Assembly (NCBI GenBank): GCA_029204225.1
Contig: CM055111.1
Location: forward strand, 12,462,697 to 12,526,696
DNA length: 64,000 nucleotides
Direction: 5' to 3'
DNA from: Diphasiastrum complanatum
Taxonomy: Eukaryota > Streptophyta > Lycopodiopsida > Lycopodiales > Lycopodiaceae
Made by a program: the position numbers and the translations under genes. This document shows, in pieces, positions 36,531 through 49,400 of this stretch (position 1 is its first letter; each line of letters starts with the position of its first letter). The notes beneath the pieces are model-generated. The model was not told the origin of the DNA. It did no database searches and worked only from the letters and a program-made list of their open reading frames with translations.

Positions 36531-37046
36531 CTAAAGGCAATCCACTGTAGCTAAGGCTTTAGTCCAATTTACTACATCAATATGCGCGTCATGTATGACA
36601 ATTCTCTTGCAATGACATTTGTCGTCTGACTCCTCATCAGAATGGATTGTAGTTGCAGAGCTTGCAACCATGGCTCTTTGTTCAGTGGGTTTTGTGATCC
36701 AAGTATCAGGATCGATCCTAACTACAAAATTGTGATTCTGTAGGATGATGCGATTTTGTCCCCAGTTGTGAAGAGCTTGTGACGTTGTGAGCCACAGTCT
36801 ACCTAGTAGGACCTTGTAGGATTGGGGGGATTTGAGCAAGTTCAAGACTACAAAATCTAGCCTGAAACAAATCCTGGCTACTTGGGTGTATACTTCCTTG
36901 GCCATGCCTAATGGTTTCACACTAGACTGGTCAGCTAGTGGAATCGTAAAAGGAGCACTTACCATACAAGAAAGCCCCCATTCATGATATAGCTTGGAGG
37001 AAACGATGTTCACTCAGGATCCTCCATCAACTATGGCTGATTCCTG
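36531..37046 (-). pseudogene. Ty3/gypsy retropepsin
   Basis: On the minus strand the sequence reads SAIVDGGS, a stop (TGA), then VNIVSSKLYHEWGL, ADQSSVKPLG, FVVLNLLKSPQSYKVLLGRLWL. DGGS is the catalytic Asp loop in the variant form common in Tat elements, and LLGRLWL is the C-terminal block. It continues into a KALATVDCL segment that mirrors the fragment at 1-545. The stop in the active-site loop inactivates it. Confidence 0.8.
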
Positions 37047-38395
37047 TGGAAACCCTTAATGTGAGCACTCGGTGATCATATGGTTCTCTCCACATCCGTA
37101 ACACTTAATGAAAGCTCTAAATCCAGTTCCTCTAAGCTAGTTTGTGTAGATTGGTATTAGCTCACCATTCGCTCCGTCTATGAAATGCACTGGCATAGAG
37201 TCCTATGATTCCTCCTTGAGATAGTAGGATTCTTCAGTCACTTCGACCATGTTTAACTGTTGAGGAGCTGGCTGCGGATTTCGCACTACTAAGCCTTGGG
37301 TTTTGGGGGGAATGGGTGGTAATGCCAATCTCGGCGGCAGTGGGGAAAAGCACCTTGTCATTGTGCCAATGCGGCAGGATTTGGTACTGGTCGGGGGCTA
37401 CTTGGTTTCTAAGGTTGTATCAACATTTGTTAGTGTCATGATTGCTCATATTACAAATATGGAAATATCGAGTGGGTCTGTCTAACATCTATCTCAATTG
37501 TAGGCACTTGTTTCCTATGTGGTTGCCAGAGCAGTGTGGACACCAGGTGGATTCTCTCCTTGGATAGGTGTGGGTAGGTCCTGGTTGCAAGTCCTTCAGC
37601 TTCTGATGAACAACCGCGATAAGGTCAATGGTTAGCTTTTTAATATATATAAATATGCTCATTGCTCTACGTGTGCAACCTCTCTATGGCAGATATAATG
37701 GTATTAGTGCTATTAGTTGTAGAGGCAAAAGCATCATCATGTAGCTTATCCTTACATTTGGCTCTTTGTTCCTTTCTGTGTCTTCACTCTTGGTCTGAGT
37801 TATCAGAGTCCGAACTAGTGCTTTCACTATTGTCGACTCCTTTGATGGCATCGACGCAGGCTTCTTGAAAAGACACATACTTGTCTCTTCGTTTCATTTG
37901 TTGCCTGATTCCCTTGGGTAGTCTTGCCATAAACCATGTCAAGACGTTGTGGTCTGGGACGCTATCAACGTCATCCACCAAACAATCTCTTGATCCTTTT
38001 GATATAGTCATGTAGGGACTCGTTCTTCTTATCCATACGGATACGTCCTAGTTGCAGGAAGGGATTTGAGAGGAAACAGGTTGTTTTGAAACGTGTGATG
38101 AATTCAGCTTGTAAGATGTTCCAATCATCTCGTTCATTTTGTTCAAGGTTGAAGTACCAATCTTTTGCAGTATCGGTTAGGAATAGATTGAAATATCTTC
38201 ACAGCTCTTGTGGGCTATCGTCGGGTGTAGATCTGAAGAAATAGTCGTGGATCTCCCTTGCCATCAAACCTCGAAAGATCGATCTTGGGGAAGTTCCGGA
38301 CTTCATGGTACAAACGGCCTAGGATTGTCCATCGAGGGGGATCTATGTCAACGGGTTCGTGAAGTATTTCTATGGGTAACTTCATGATCTATCTC
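37047..38395 (-). pseudogene. Ty3/gypsy gag with zinc knuckle
   Basis: Broken minus-strand frames. Near 38160-38100 is DTAKDWYFNLEQNERDDW...FITRFKTTCF, the retrotransposon-gag domain signature. It is followed by NPFLQLGRIRMDKKNESLHDYI and, in frame 37784-38011, MARLPKGIRQQMKRRDKYVSFQEAC and an acidic Ser-rich tail. A zinc knuckle CPHCSGNHIGNKC lies at 37560-37510. This is the 5' coding end of the same element as the protease and RT above. Confidence 0.75.
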
Positions 38396-40050
38396 AATTA
38401 GTTCACAAGTTTGTTCAATCTGGAAGCCTAATCAAACATACACCCATAATCATGTATTGGTTTGAAGTGTAGGAGGTCGTGAATATAAGAGTCTTAAATC
38501 AGTGATACTAGTTGCATGCAAATTGTCTTTGAAATCTACTCCCTTTCCTCTTTTGACGTTTGAGGTTATATTCTAGGGACATCTAGTTGAATTTAAATTA
38601 TTACTTAAGATTGTTTAAGTTAAGAATGCTCTCATCACATGCATATACAATAGACAACTTTGTATTTCCCACAAACAAGGCTTGACACATATTTGAATTG
38701 TGGATGAAAGTCTCAAATATACCCTTCCTCACTCTTAAAAGATCTCAATGATAGCCTATGCATTGCAATGAGAGGTCCCTCTTCATCCAAGTCCCTTCTT
38801 GAGAGCTAGGAGCAACAACTCTGAAGCAAGGAGCACCTTTGAATGAGGGTGGGCCAAATATTGTCATCCAAAAATCTTGGGCTCTCATCTTTTTTGTCAG
38901 TGGAAACAAAATGGAAGAACAAGTCAATTCGGAGGATGCTAGAAGAGTCAACAAATAAAGAGAATACGACTCAACTCATTGGACTGAACAAGAAGGAGAC
39001 AAGTCAGTGTCAAGCAGCTTGAAAAATATTTACGTGGCTAGGCCAACTTGACCAATTGTGTGACCAACTTGTATTCAAAAGATTGGGCATACCTATTCTA
39101 AGCCTTACCCAACTTTGCAAATACTACTACTTGGCGGTTCTTAACTTTTTCAAAAAAAGAATCTGGATTTCAGTTTATTTTATTTTATATTTGACAATAT
39201 GATTTAAAAACAAATATACATCCATCATGTCCTTTGTTTATCAGTAGTTTGGGTATTTGATATCCGTGAGGTATCTACAAGCTTTTTGAGAAGTATCTAC
39301 ATGCATGTGTCTTAATTGATACCAAGTCTCCATTTACCATTCAGTTTTTGGAAAGTATCTACATGCATGTGTCTCCATGTACCATTCAGTTTTCTATAGT
39401 GTCCAAAGTATGAAGTTTTTATGTCCACATATACAAATATATTCGTACCCAATTCATACTCTGTTGATGACATGTATGCCCCATATATGCCCAACACCAG
39501 TTGGAACCCATTGGAAAGAGAGACAAAAGAGTATGTATGTTAGATTTGTTTGTCTTTAGCTTTTTGACTCGCACCTTTCTAGAATTTGTCACACTCTATA
39601 AAGCATACATAGATTTTATAAGATTATCAAAAAATCCTATGCACAAACATTTAGTTTCACAAAATGCTCTTTCTAGTGACCTTTTCAGGCGAGATGTAGC
39701 CTCAAAACTCACCCAAATCACCCGTAAAGGTTACTCAAAAGACTATTCCCCTATGAGAAGGTTGAGTGGGGAAAAAAAAAAGTACTCTTATTTAAGATAT
39801 AATGTAAAAAAATCATTCTATCCAACCAATCCATTTAATGAATGGTTCAAAATTATATAGACAATACAAAATCTTTATGGGCATGTAATTTTTTTATTAT
39901 AAACTTTTTAAGGAAATTCAAAGCATGATCGTATCCAATCAATCATTTCAGTAGATCATTCATAATTAAAATTGACACATAATCTCAGTTTTAACTTTTT
40001 TATGAAGATAATGGTGCTACCTTCCACATCAAAATGTGTGGGAGCAAAAA
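38396..40050. other. Spacer without a supported gene
   Basis: AT-rich. A tandem pair with 'aagtatctacatgcatgtgtct' lies at 39292-39400. The 119-codon frame at 39501-39860 has no recognisable motif and is Lys/Ser-rich, so I leave it unannotated. Confidence 0.45.
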
Positions 40051-40059
40051 ATCATGGCA

Positions 40060-41560
40060 AAAAAATTTGACGTGCACCTTCCGACAGGGAAGGACGCCTC
40101 CTCCGCCCTCGAGCGAAATGCCCTCGAAGGGTGAAACACCCCCCCCCCCCCCCCCCCCCCCCCCCAACCCCCCATCCTAAAATTAGTTTGAACATTTTTA
40201 CAAAGTAATTATACACGCCTCCTCCGCTACAATGCTTCGGAGGGTGCATGCAAAAATTTTTACCTTTTTCGCGTGCACCTGCTTGAAAGCTGGCACGTGT
40301 AAAAGAAAACTTACGATTAAAAGATATGTAGAAATTGTTTTCATGTCAGGGAAGATCCCTTCCTGAGTCAAACAAAAGGGCCTTCCACCTAGGTCTACGA
40401 CCCCAAAAAAAAAGAAAGTAATAATAATAATAATGATAAAAACAAAGTCTATATGAGCATGGAAATTTACTATTATGAGCTTTTTATGAGTGTTTGATGA
40501 GGTGAACTTGGTATAATAATAAGGGGGCATCCCCACCAACATTTAGTGATGTTTTGTTAGCTAGCTGATAATGAGTTCCGTTAATGCTAACTGAATATAC
40601 GTATCCCCACTTGTAGTTAGCGAAAGCTGTTAGGGCTGACTGAATTGAATTGTGTGGCCCCACTAGCACCTCTTTGTTATGTCTAGTTATGTCCAGGCAA
40701 CCAGAATAAAGCCACTTTGTCCCTAGCAAGCTTTTTGCAATCCAAATCTATCCCTGGCATGGTTTTTGCAATCCAAATCTGTTCTAGGTCAAATCACCAA
40801 TGCTTGCACTTGTGTCAAACGGTGGACAGTGTAGCTCTGAGATGTTGCACATTTCCACATGAATGACGTTGCACCCAAAAAGAGGACGACTTCCAATTTT
40901 CAAAGCTTCACTGCATAGAGTTGCTTCCAATACTTCCAATGAAGGCAAGGAGCAAGAGTTCTTCCAATTCCCAAAGCTTTGCTACATACAATTGCTCCCA
41001 ATACTTCCAGTGGAGGCAAGGAGCAGGAGTTCGCTGCATGGGAGAGAATGGAAGTGATAAAAGGGCGGCTTCATCAAGGCAGTCGAGTCCTACGTCAGCT
41101 ACTTAACCATGCCATATCAACTTGGTTAAGGGATCTTAAAAAATGCACTATTTCAGTTAGTGCTAAATAAAATTGTTTGCTAAGCATAGATGGGGCCACA
41201 ATGTCACTTTCGCTTAAGCGCTAACTGTTGGTCCCCCCCCCCCCCCCCAAGCAACTTGGGCCCCCAAATTTATAATATTGGGGGGGGGGGGGGGGGGGGG
41301 GGGAAGGTCCTGCTCTGAGGCCCTTCCGCCCCCGGAAGACTGTGCGCCCGAGGGCACACAGTCCTCCACGGGCGGAAGGGCCGAGGAGCCGGCCCTTCCT
41401 TGCCATGAATTCCGTTTTTACATTTTTTTTTTCTTTTTTTTTTGATTTAAATTTTTTTTTACACGCACCTTCCGGGCGGAAGGTGCATGTAAAAAACGTA
41501 AATTTTTTTACGTGCCCCTTCCGATGTCCGGAAGGTGCTTGTAAAAAAAAAATTTGTCAA
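40060..41560. repeat. GC-rich hairpin and homopolymer cluster
   Basis: Contains C27 at 40139-40165, C16 at 41233-41248 and G24 at 41280-41303. Hairpins: GGCCCTTCCGCCC at 41319-41331 pairs perfectly with 41370-41382, and GCACCTTCCG at 41465-41474 with CGGAAGGTGC at 41477-41486. A third CCTTCCG/CGGAAGG pair follows near 41515-41535, and a related gtgcaccttccg lies at 40072. A 71-bp direct repeat occupies 40891-41032. Composition is sharply unlike its AT-rich surroundings. It is probably non-autonomous transposon material. Confidence 0.8.
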
Positions 41561-43263
41561 AAAAACTTTGCCCCACAGATTACGTTCTGTGAGGCATACC
41601 ATTTCCTTTGTAAAAATTTAAAAACTGATTTTACGGTTTTAAAAAAATTGCTACATGCGTGTGGTCTAGTATGAACGTAGACCCAAAATATCGAGAGGAA
41701 GGAAGGGTAGGTGGAATCCATGAACGGAATGGCTTATTTCTAATCGAGAGATTTGTGTGGTAGTAAGTAGGTAGGTACGTAAGAGCCATAGATTCAAGAA
41801 TCAAGATCCATCAATATTTTGCAATAACAATAATATCGAGCGGCAGAACTGGCGAAGGCATTGAACGTAAACCAGGGATGGAACATGAAAAGATAAAGAA
41901 AGGAATCAGACGCGTAAGCTGTCCAAGCAGGAAAAGAAAACCGAAAAAAGCAGGTAATTAAGTTTTGTTATGTCAGATTAACGCTTCATTTCGCGCTTAG
42001 ATAGCTGTTTAATGATAAGTGATTCTCAGTACTGAATATTATGCAGAGAAAGAGCTCTCATCCAGCAATAGGCTTGTATTTTCAGGTAATGGTTTAGTTG
42101 GTGGAATTAGATTTGTCCTATTTGTCATCTTGACTCTTGACTTCTTCGTGGTTTGTGATGCCGAGATTTGGACGCTTACGTGAAATTAGATTAAGGTTGC
42201 CCGCATCATTTCTTGTTTGAAGCGATGTTGCATCACGTTCTGGTTCAGGTTGGATGTGGCGCCGATGTAGTATACTTCAAAGGAAGCCTCCCTGCATAGA
42301 CACTGCATGTACCACTTTTCAAAATATAAGTCACTACGAACTAAAACATCTATATTGCGTATTTTTGGATCGCTCGTCGATTATAGGCTGCTCGATCATT
42401 AAGTAGGTTAAATTTTGGCGGAGGTTAACAAGAGCAGCATATAGAAGAATGATAGTTGCGAGCTTTGACGTCTTATAATTATTACGTCTGCATGCAGAGC
42501 AAGCCCGCAATGATGTAACGAAATTTATCGTATGAGTCTGCTTATTTACGTATATAAAGCGCATTTGTGTCCTTCGCTGACAATTCTTGTTACTTACTGT
42601 GAACTTGATCAGCAGACAGTGTCAGAGTATTATCTTCAATTGCTATCTCAAAAGCCGCCACATAGCACGTGGCTGATCATAATGATGCACATTTATTCGC
42701 ATTATAGCGATGAACAGCAGAAATTACTATAGCAACTACCGCCTTGATAAGTGAAAGCTGCGAAGCGCAACGCTGCCTATACTGTTAAGTTACAGGTAAG
42801 GTATCTAAATTGGAGAAACGAAAGGCCAATGAGACGTTTTCGTCTCTCCGACAGCATGAAATTGTCATGAAATTCTCGCTGATCTAGCAGTCGCTAATGT
42901 CTGCTTGGATTAACAAGATATCCTTTCTGTATAGTTCAAACACTTTCCACTATTCTTTCCTATAACTTTTCAGTCCTGTTAAGCTGAGATCTCTAGTTAA
43001 TGCAGCTTCATATATCTAGAATGTTCTGATCACGCATAGGATGGACTGTTTTGGATTCTCAAGCAACAGACACATCCCCTCGGATTCAACTTCAGCAACC
43101 TGATGCACAAATAGCAAGTTCAGTTTGATCGAAACATTCTGAGTTTAGCTCAGCTACTCGTTGGATGAGCACTTACGAAAGCAACTGATTGGAGTTTTAA
43201 GCTTGAAATAACTTCCAGCGAAATCGACGTGCTGGAGCCTGGAAGAAGATAGTTAAGCATAGA
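41561..43263 (+). promoter_or_regulatory. Presumed MLO upstream region with candidate TATA box
   Basis: No coding sequence and no LTR matches, in contrast to most of the window. TATATAAA at 42551-42558 is a plausible TATA box about 700 bases before the MLO start codon; if used, the 5' leader would be long or contain an intron. No transcription start can be set from sequence alone. Confidence 0.35.
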
Positions 43264-46200
43264 ATGGCGGGAGGGGGAGATAATGCAACAAGGCCGCTAG
43301 AGTACACACCAACTTACACGGTAGCTGCAATTTGCACTTTCTATGTGGTGTCCTCTCTCTTTGCTGAACGAGGTCTTCACCACCTTAGCAAGGTAAAGTG
43401 CCTAATTTGTTTATTTATGCGAGGGTTCTGAGAGTAATGCTTAATTGAAAAATGAGAGATCGTCTAAGTGTACGACTTAGCTGAATCAAACAGGTCTATT
43501 ATTTTGCAGAACGTAGTAAACTTGATAGAATGAAAGCAATACTCCGAAAAATATCTGAAATCATGACTCATGAGTACGCATAAAATTGTTCTCGAGATTA
43601 TTTTTGGAGAATTCGCATCACTTAGGGACATCCGAATTTTTTTTCTAAATGGTTGAAAATCGACTGAGGACTTGCTATTGACAAAGTGGATACTAGTTCA
43701 CCGAAAATATGCGTGTGTTTGTCCTCTGGCTGTTTGCAGTGGCTGTCAAAAAAGAAGCGAAAATCTCTTTACGATGCGCTGGAGAAGATCAAAGAAGGTA
43801 ATCTACGTCACGAATATCTTCCTCACCATGGCTCTTCAGAATCATTACATTATTCAAGTATCGTCATTATATAATGACCTTCAAACAGAAGTTTACAGCT
43901 ATGATCTTAGGTGCCTCCGGCTTTGAGTTACCTGAAACTCCAAGCTTATTCTTCCAGCGCCAAAGCTCCTTTGTGTCACAAATATGGTCTCCTTATGTTT
44001 CTTCTGCCATCTTCACGTTCTGATTCTTTTTTCCTGACTAGCTGCTGTCCCTTTTAAATTACTCGCGTTAAAAATGTTTCTTTTTTCCTTAATTTCATGC
44101 TATTGGTATGAGATCTCTGATGTAAAACTGGGTTTTGGTGCAGAGTTGATGCTTTTAGGTTTCATATCACTTCTCCTGGCGATAACTGCAGACTACATAT
44201 CTACATTCTGTGTAAAGTCGTCTTTCTATGAGAGCCAACCAAGTCCATGCAAGAGATTAGATGCCCATCCTATTATTACACCTTCAAGTCAGAGTACAGG
44301 ACATCAAGGTACCATTTATGTGCGAAAGGTTTTGGATGATGCAGGCGAACAAGGATTCATGTCCTCAACTAGACATTTGTTAGAAACGGCTCCTTTTGCC
44401 ATTGGCAAATCATGTCCAGCGGTAATGCTACTAGACGTTAATGTGAATTACCTTGTTTAGATTTCAACATTTTGGTTTTATATTGTGATATGAAAGGTGC
44501 AGCGGACTTGAGATCAGAATTTCGGCTTTAAGTCGAAAAATAATTAGGATGAGAAATCCAATCAGAAACTTATAGCAAGATGTTTCTATATGGCAGGGAA
44601 AGGAGCCATTTATCACGCTCCACAGTCTTGAACAGTTGCACCGTTTTATTTTCATCATGGCCACCGCTCATATCTTATATAGCTGTCTGACCATTCTCCT
44701 TGCACTTGTTAAGGTGCGTGGAAAGATCAGTGAAACTGAATTCTAAAGCGACAGTAGTACACTGCTATCAATTGCATCACCTCATTTTCTATATCTACTC
44801 TCCTTTTTTGAAAAATTGTGTTTGTTTCTTCTATTGGCCTCTTTGAAGCTGTTGGAAAAGGGACTAAAGAGTTTTGACAGGTCCAAAATAGAGACATTGC
44901 TTCGTAAGTCTGTTTAATGTAACTGGAGAGCATGTATTTTATGGTCGAAGCTCAATTTGCTTATTCATTTATTCACAGTGAGCGACAGCTTCGTGACTTA
45001 TAATCATCTCATCAAATCATAATTTTCCTAGTTTATGTACCTTGCCGTTTCCATCCGTAGACAGCAAACGCTTAAACAAAGAGACCAAAAATATCTGTCA
45101 AATAAATAGATGCAATAGGCCAAGCTTGTTTGGAGATCTCAGTTTATCTCTTTAAAAAAATCTCATTTTGAACACAATTGTTGCAGGCCAAGGTAAATCA
45201 TATTCCTATATATTTTGAAAGTTTTTCATGCTACAAAGCAATTTGTTTTGCAAAATCCCATATAGAGTGACGTTTCTATAGGAGCTTATTCGTAAGCCTT
45301 GTAAAAGGGGAAAGCCTCTTGGGATGTTCTAAAGGGTAAGCATTGCATAAGAGGAAGGCATGCATTTTTTTTGTCAGAGATGCTTCTGCAGTTAAGGGGA
45401 TAATCATTAATTTCACACCTATAGGGACTCAAATGGAAATGCTAGGAATGTTACAGGAACTAACATGGCTACCAATTGGGACCAGGTGCTTAAATGGAGG
45501 GTTTGGGAGGACGAGGCACATTCTGATACCCATGACAATATAACAGGTGAGTTGCCTATAAAATGTATTAAAGACATTAAGTGGTAAAAAGAATTCTAAC
45601 TCCTGTAGCGTTCAGCTATTTTGTTTGAAAATTCATTAGTTATGAAGAAGAGTATATTTTCACTTCTGCTATTAGCGAAGTCACTCAAATCAACCAGGCA
45701 CTAGACAATATACCAACTTATGCTTTTCAAGTTCTGTAAGGCAACTTTTGTGTGGTATATGGTTGTTATCCTTTTCTGCAGAAATGACAAGGACTTTAAC
45801 TATGAAACGGCAGTCCACATTTGTTTCATATATTGAGACCTCAAAACCATGGAGTAAAAACATGCTTGTAGTTTGGGTGGTAAGTACATCCTTCTGAGCA
45901 ACACAAGTGAGCACAAGATTGATGCCTTTCAAGTTTCACACCCCTCCATGATGCATAAAAAATAGCATAATATCATAATTCTAACAACGCCTACATGTCA
46001 CTTAAATAAGCTTGATTGGCTCTGTATTTTTAACTCATATGGTCAACCTACTGCTTGAGTGGGACGACATTTCCATTATCTAAGAGGCTTAATTTGCAAA
46101 GAAGCTATTGTGCTTGATGGGTTGACAGTTTGTATTTTTGTTGGAGCAGGTTTGCTTTTTCCGTCAATTTGGACAGAGTGTCACACGAGCTGACTACTTG

Positions 46201-46350
46201 TCTTTGAGATTGGGTTTTATATCAGTAAGTCATTGTTTTGTCTGACCACACATTCTTAACTAAGGAGCAGAAGAACATCAAATAGTATGCTAAAATAAGT
46301 TGGAGTTTCTGACACCTAATGATTGACTATTGGGCAGAGCGCGTGTGCGC

Positions 46351-46409
<59 letters not shown>

Positions 46410-49400
46410 GCTAATAATTGATTGGGTTACAGAGACATCACACAAGCACCAAGTACAATTTTCATGACTACATGGTGCGTTCCATGGAAGATGAGTTCAA
46501 GGAGATTGTTGGTGTAAGGTACGTACATTATCTTTTGGAATAAGTGATCAAGAGGATGTCTTTTTCTGAATCGCAATAGCACTTAGTGTTTCTAGAAATA
46601 CTCAATCGTACCACCTTACATTAAGATGTTAAGAGAAAAACTCAAAACTTTCTGTGTGTTACGTGTAGCAAAGTAGAGCATGAAATCACCTTACATGCTT
46701 TGATGGATGATATATATTTGCAGTTTTTCTCTGTGGATCTTTGTGGTTGCGTTCATGCTCTTCAATGTTGATGGTAAGCATTTTATCTTGGCTCTTTGCT
46801 TTTCCGTTCCTTTTTACATAGAGGACACAGAATTGGTGGTTGAAATAAGAAATGAAACGCATTTTATTGAGATATAATTAATCTTGACTCTTGCTACAGT
46901 CACGGAGTAATCCACCAATCAACACTAGCTAGGGTATATCGTGGTACAGTAAGAACTATTTACATTCATAAAGGAAAGCTACTTCTTTTGCATACACTTA
47001 CAAAGTTTGTTACATGAATATGCAGGATTATATCTCTACTTCTGGATATCATTCATCCCTGTTGGAGTACGTCTTTCTATATCGTTTAACTTCTAATATT
47101 ATGCAGATACACTATGACTAAGAACATATGAAAACCAATACAGGACAGAAAATCTCATAAATATTTATTTGAGAGATGAGAAACACCAACGGATAACATT
47201 ATTTACTGGAAGGAGAACTTTACGTTCTAATTATATGTTTTAGTGAATAATTTCCTGTGCCATATGTTTTAAAGACATTATGTTTTACCCTTGCTGACAT
47301 TGAAGGACCTTAGCTTCAAATGCTTACGAATTCGTTGTAGTTCAACTTAAGTGACCTGTAGTGGCAACATAAATGTACAGCTAACCATTCTCCTTTTTGC
47401 AAGACTTTCATTGAAATACTGCAAAGTATGTGGTATGTTCTGAAAGTAGTGCAAAATAAATGCAGTGCTGCATAACAGATTAGGTTTCAAATAGAGTTCA
47501 TCTAATAGGGAGAAGCTGCCCTATGAGTCAAGTATTGACCCCCTTGTTTGTAGGTTGGTGTGTCTCTTCATAATCACTTGCACCAAAAGATCATTTTCCT
47601 TGCCACTAGCTGGTGTTTAAAATCATTTCAATTGAATTAGTGAATCTTTCTTTTATGTAGCTTTATGTATTTCTGTGGTGAAAAGTCTTCAATGTGGTAA
47701 GGATCTTACTTGGAGTTATTTGAAAGTGCAGTTGATTTTGATCGTGGGCATGAAGCTCCAGCACGTCATTGCAACCCTCGCAATAGAGAATACAGGGATT
47801 CGGGGTCAATATGTTAGGCCACGTGATGAACTCTTCTGGTTCAACAAGCCAGAGCTTTTGCTATCATTGATAAATTTTATCTCTTTCCAGGTTTTTTTCT
47901 GCTCACTTCTCATTTAGTTACAGTCAAAAAGCATTTTATTGTAGGAGATTAACCAACATGCATGCATACCTACATGGTATCGGCGCTCTAATACAAAGTA
48001 TTAGAGCATACCTATATGGTATCAGAGCGATCTGCCATACCAGAGCTCTAATACTTGATATCTTACTAACAAGTTTATAGAAGCTACTTTGTTTTTATAA
48101 TCTGCTGGTGGAATTTTGCTGATGACAGAATGCATTTGAGATGGCGACGTTCATTTGGGCTGTGGTGAGTTGTTCATCTCTTTCCGGCCAAATACTCTTT
48201 AGCTAAATTTTCAGGAAGAGATTGCCGATAGACAATTAGACTGTAGTATTTTGGTTTAGATGGAATCAAATGTCTCACGCTTTCTACTTTCAGACAAACT
48301 CATTCTTACTATCTCCACTGATCAATGTACAATTTTGTGATGCTTTTTTTAGTTGACTGACTGTCCTCCATAGATGAAGGTGGTTTCATTGTTGGTCATA
48401 GCTTTTCCATCTGCTAGTTGGAATTTCAAAAGTTCAAGCCAGTAGGAATCTTAATGCATGAAGTTATAAATTTCTGAGAAATGAAAAACGTTTTCTCACT
48501 TAAAAGATCATACCGCACTGTGCAACATTTCTATATTCCTCAGAATTTTACAGGCTGCCATTCCTGAGCAGCCAGGTTCAGCAAAATCTATTGCACTACC
48601 ATGCCAGCAGATTATCATCCTGACAGTCCATAAAAAAGTTTCAAACCCAAGTCCATAAAGAAATGCAGGAGGATGTTGTAGTCTATAGAAAGCCAAAGAG
48701 TCTGGACCATTAGTGCCATTGCCATAATTAAGCCATTGAACTGGCTAAAAAGATTTCTACCCCATCCAATACCCAATATGTTAAAATCTCACATGCTAAT
48801 ATCTCTCAGCACTGTTAACAAGCATTACGATTGCCAAGACATATTCTAACAGCCAACCCGAAGCTTTTTTGTTTTAAAAGAAGACAAATTGCATTATGCC
48901 TGTTTGGTATTTGCCTTTCAAAGTGTTGCCTTACCTCGCCATTAGTGTAGCAAGCAAGCCTCGGTTGCTTATGTATCTGTACACGTTTCTAGCACATTCT
49001 CTTATTTGGTTCTTGAATAATCAAGCAGTTTGACCAAGTGTTTATGTGATTTTCCAGTGGCAATTTGGGTTCGGTTCTTGTTTTCTGAAGGAGCGAGCAT
49101 ATGTCTACGCACGCCTTTTGACTGGGTAATTGATCACTACACATGCTTCTACTAAATCGTCTGGTTCTGCAAACCTCATCGCCTGCTCCGATTTCAAATT
49201 TTTAATTGGATATCAGGTGCTCTTGAAATGAAATCTAGCTGCAGATGAAAACACTACGAGAATGCCAAGAAGGTGATGAATGTAAACATGTACATCATGA
49301 TACTTTTTTACAGTGATGTTTAATACATCACAATAAAACCATTTTAAATGTACCCAGTCTTCAGCAATCCTACATTTCCAAACCCAAAAAATTTGCATTT

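Noticed and set aside
39501..39860. 119-codon plus-strand frame
   Set aside because: Low-complexity Lys/Ser-rich sequence in AT-rich DNA, with no motif and no similarity in the window.
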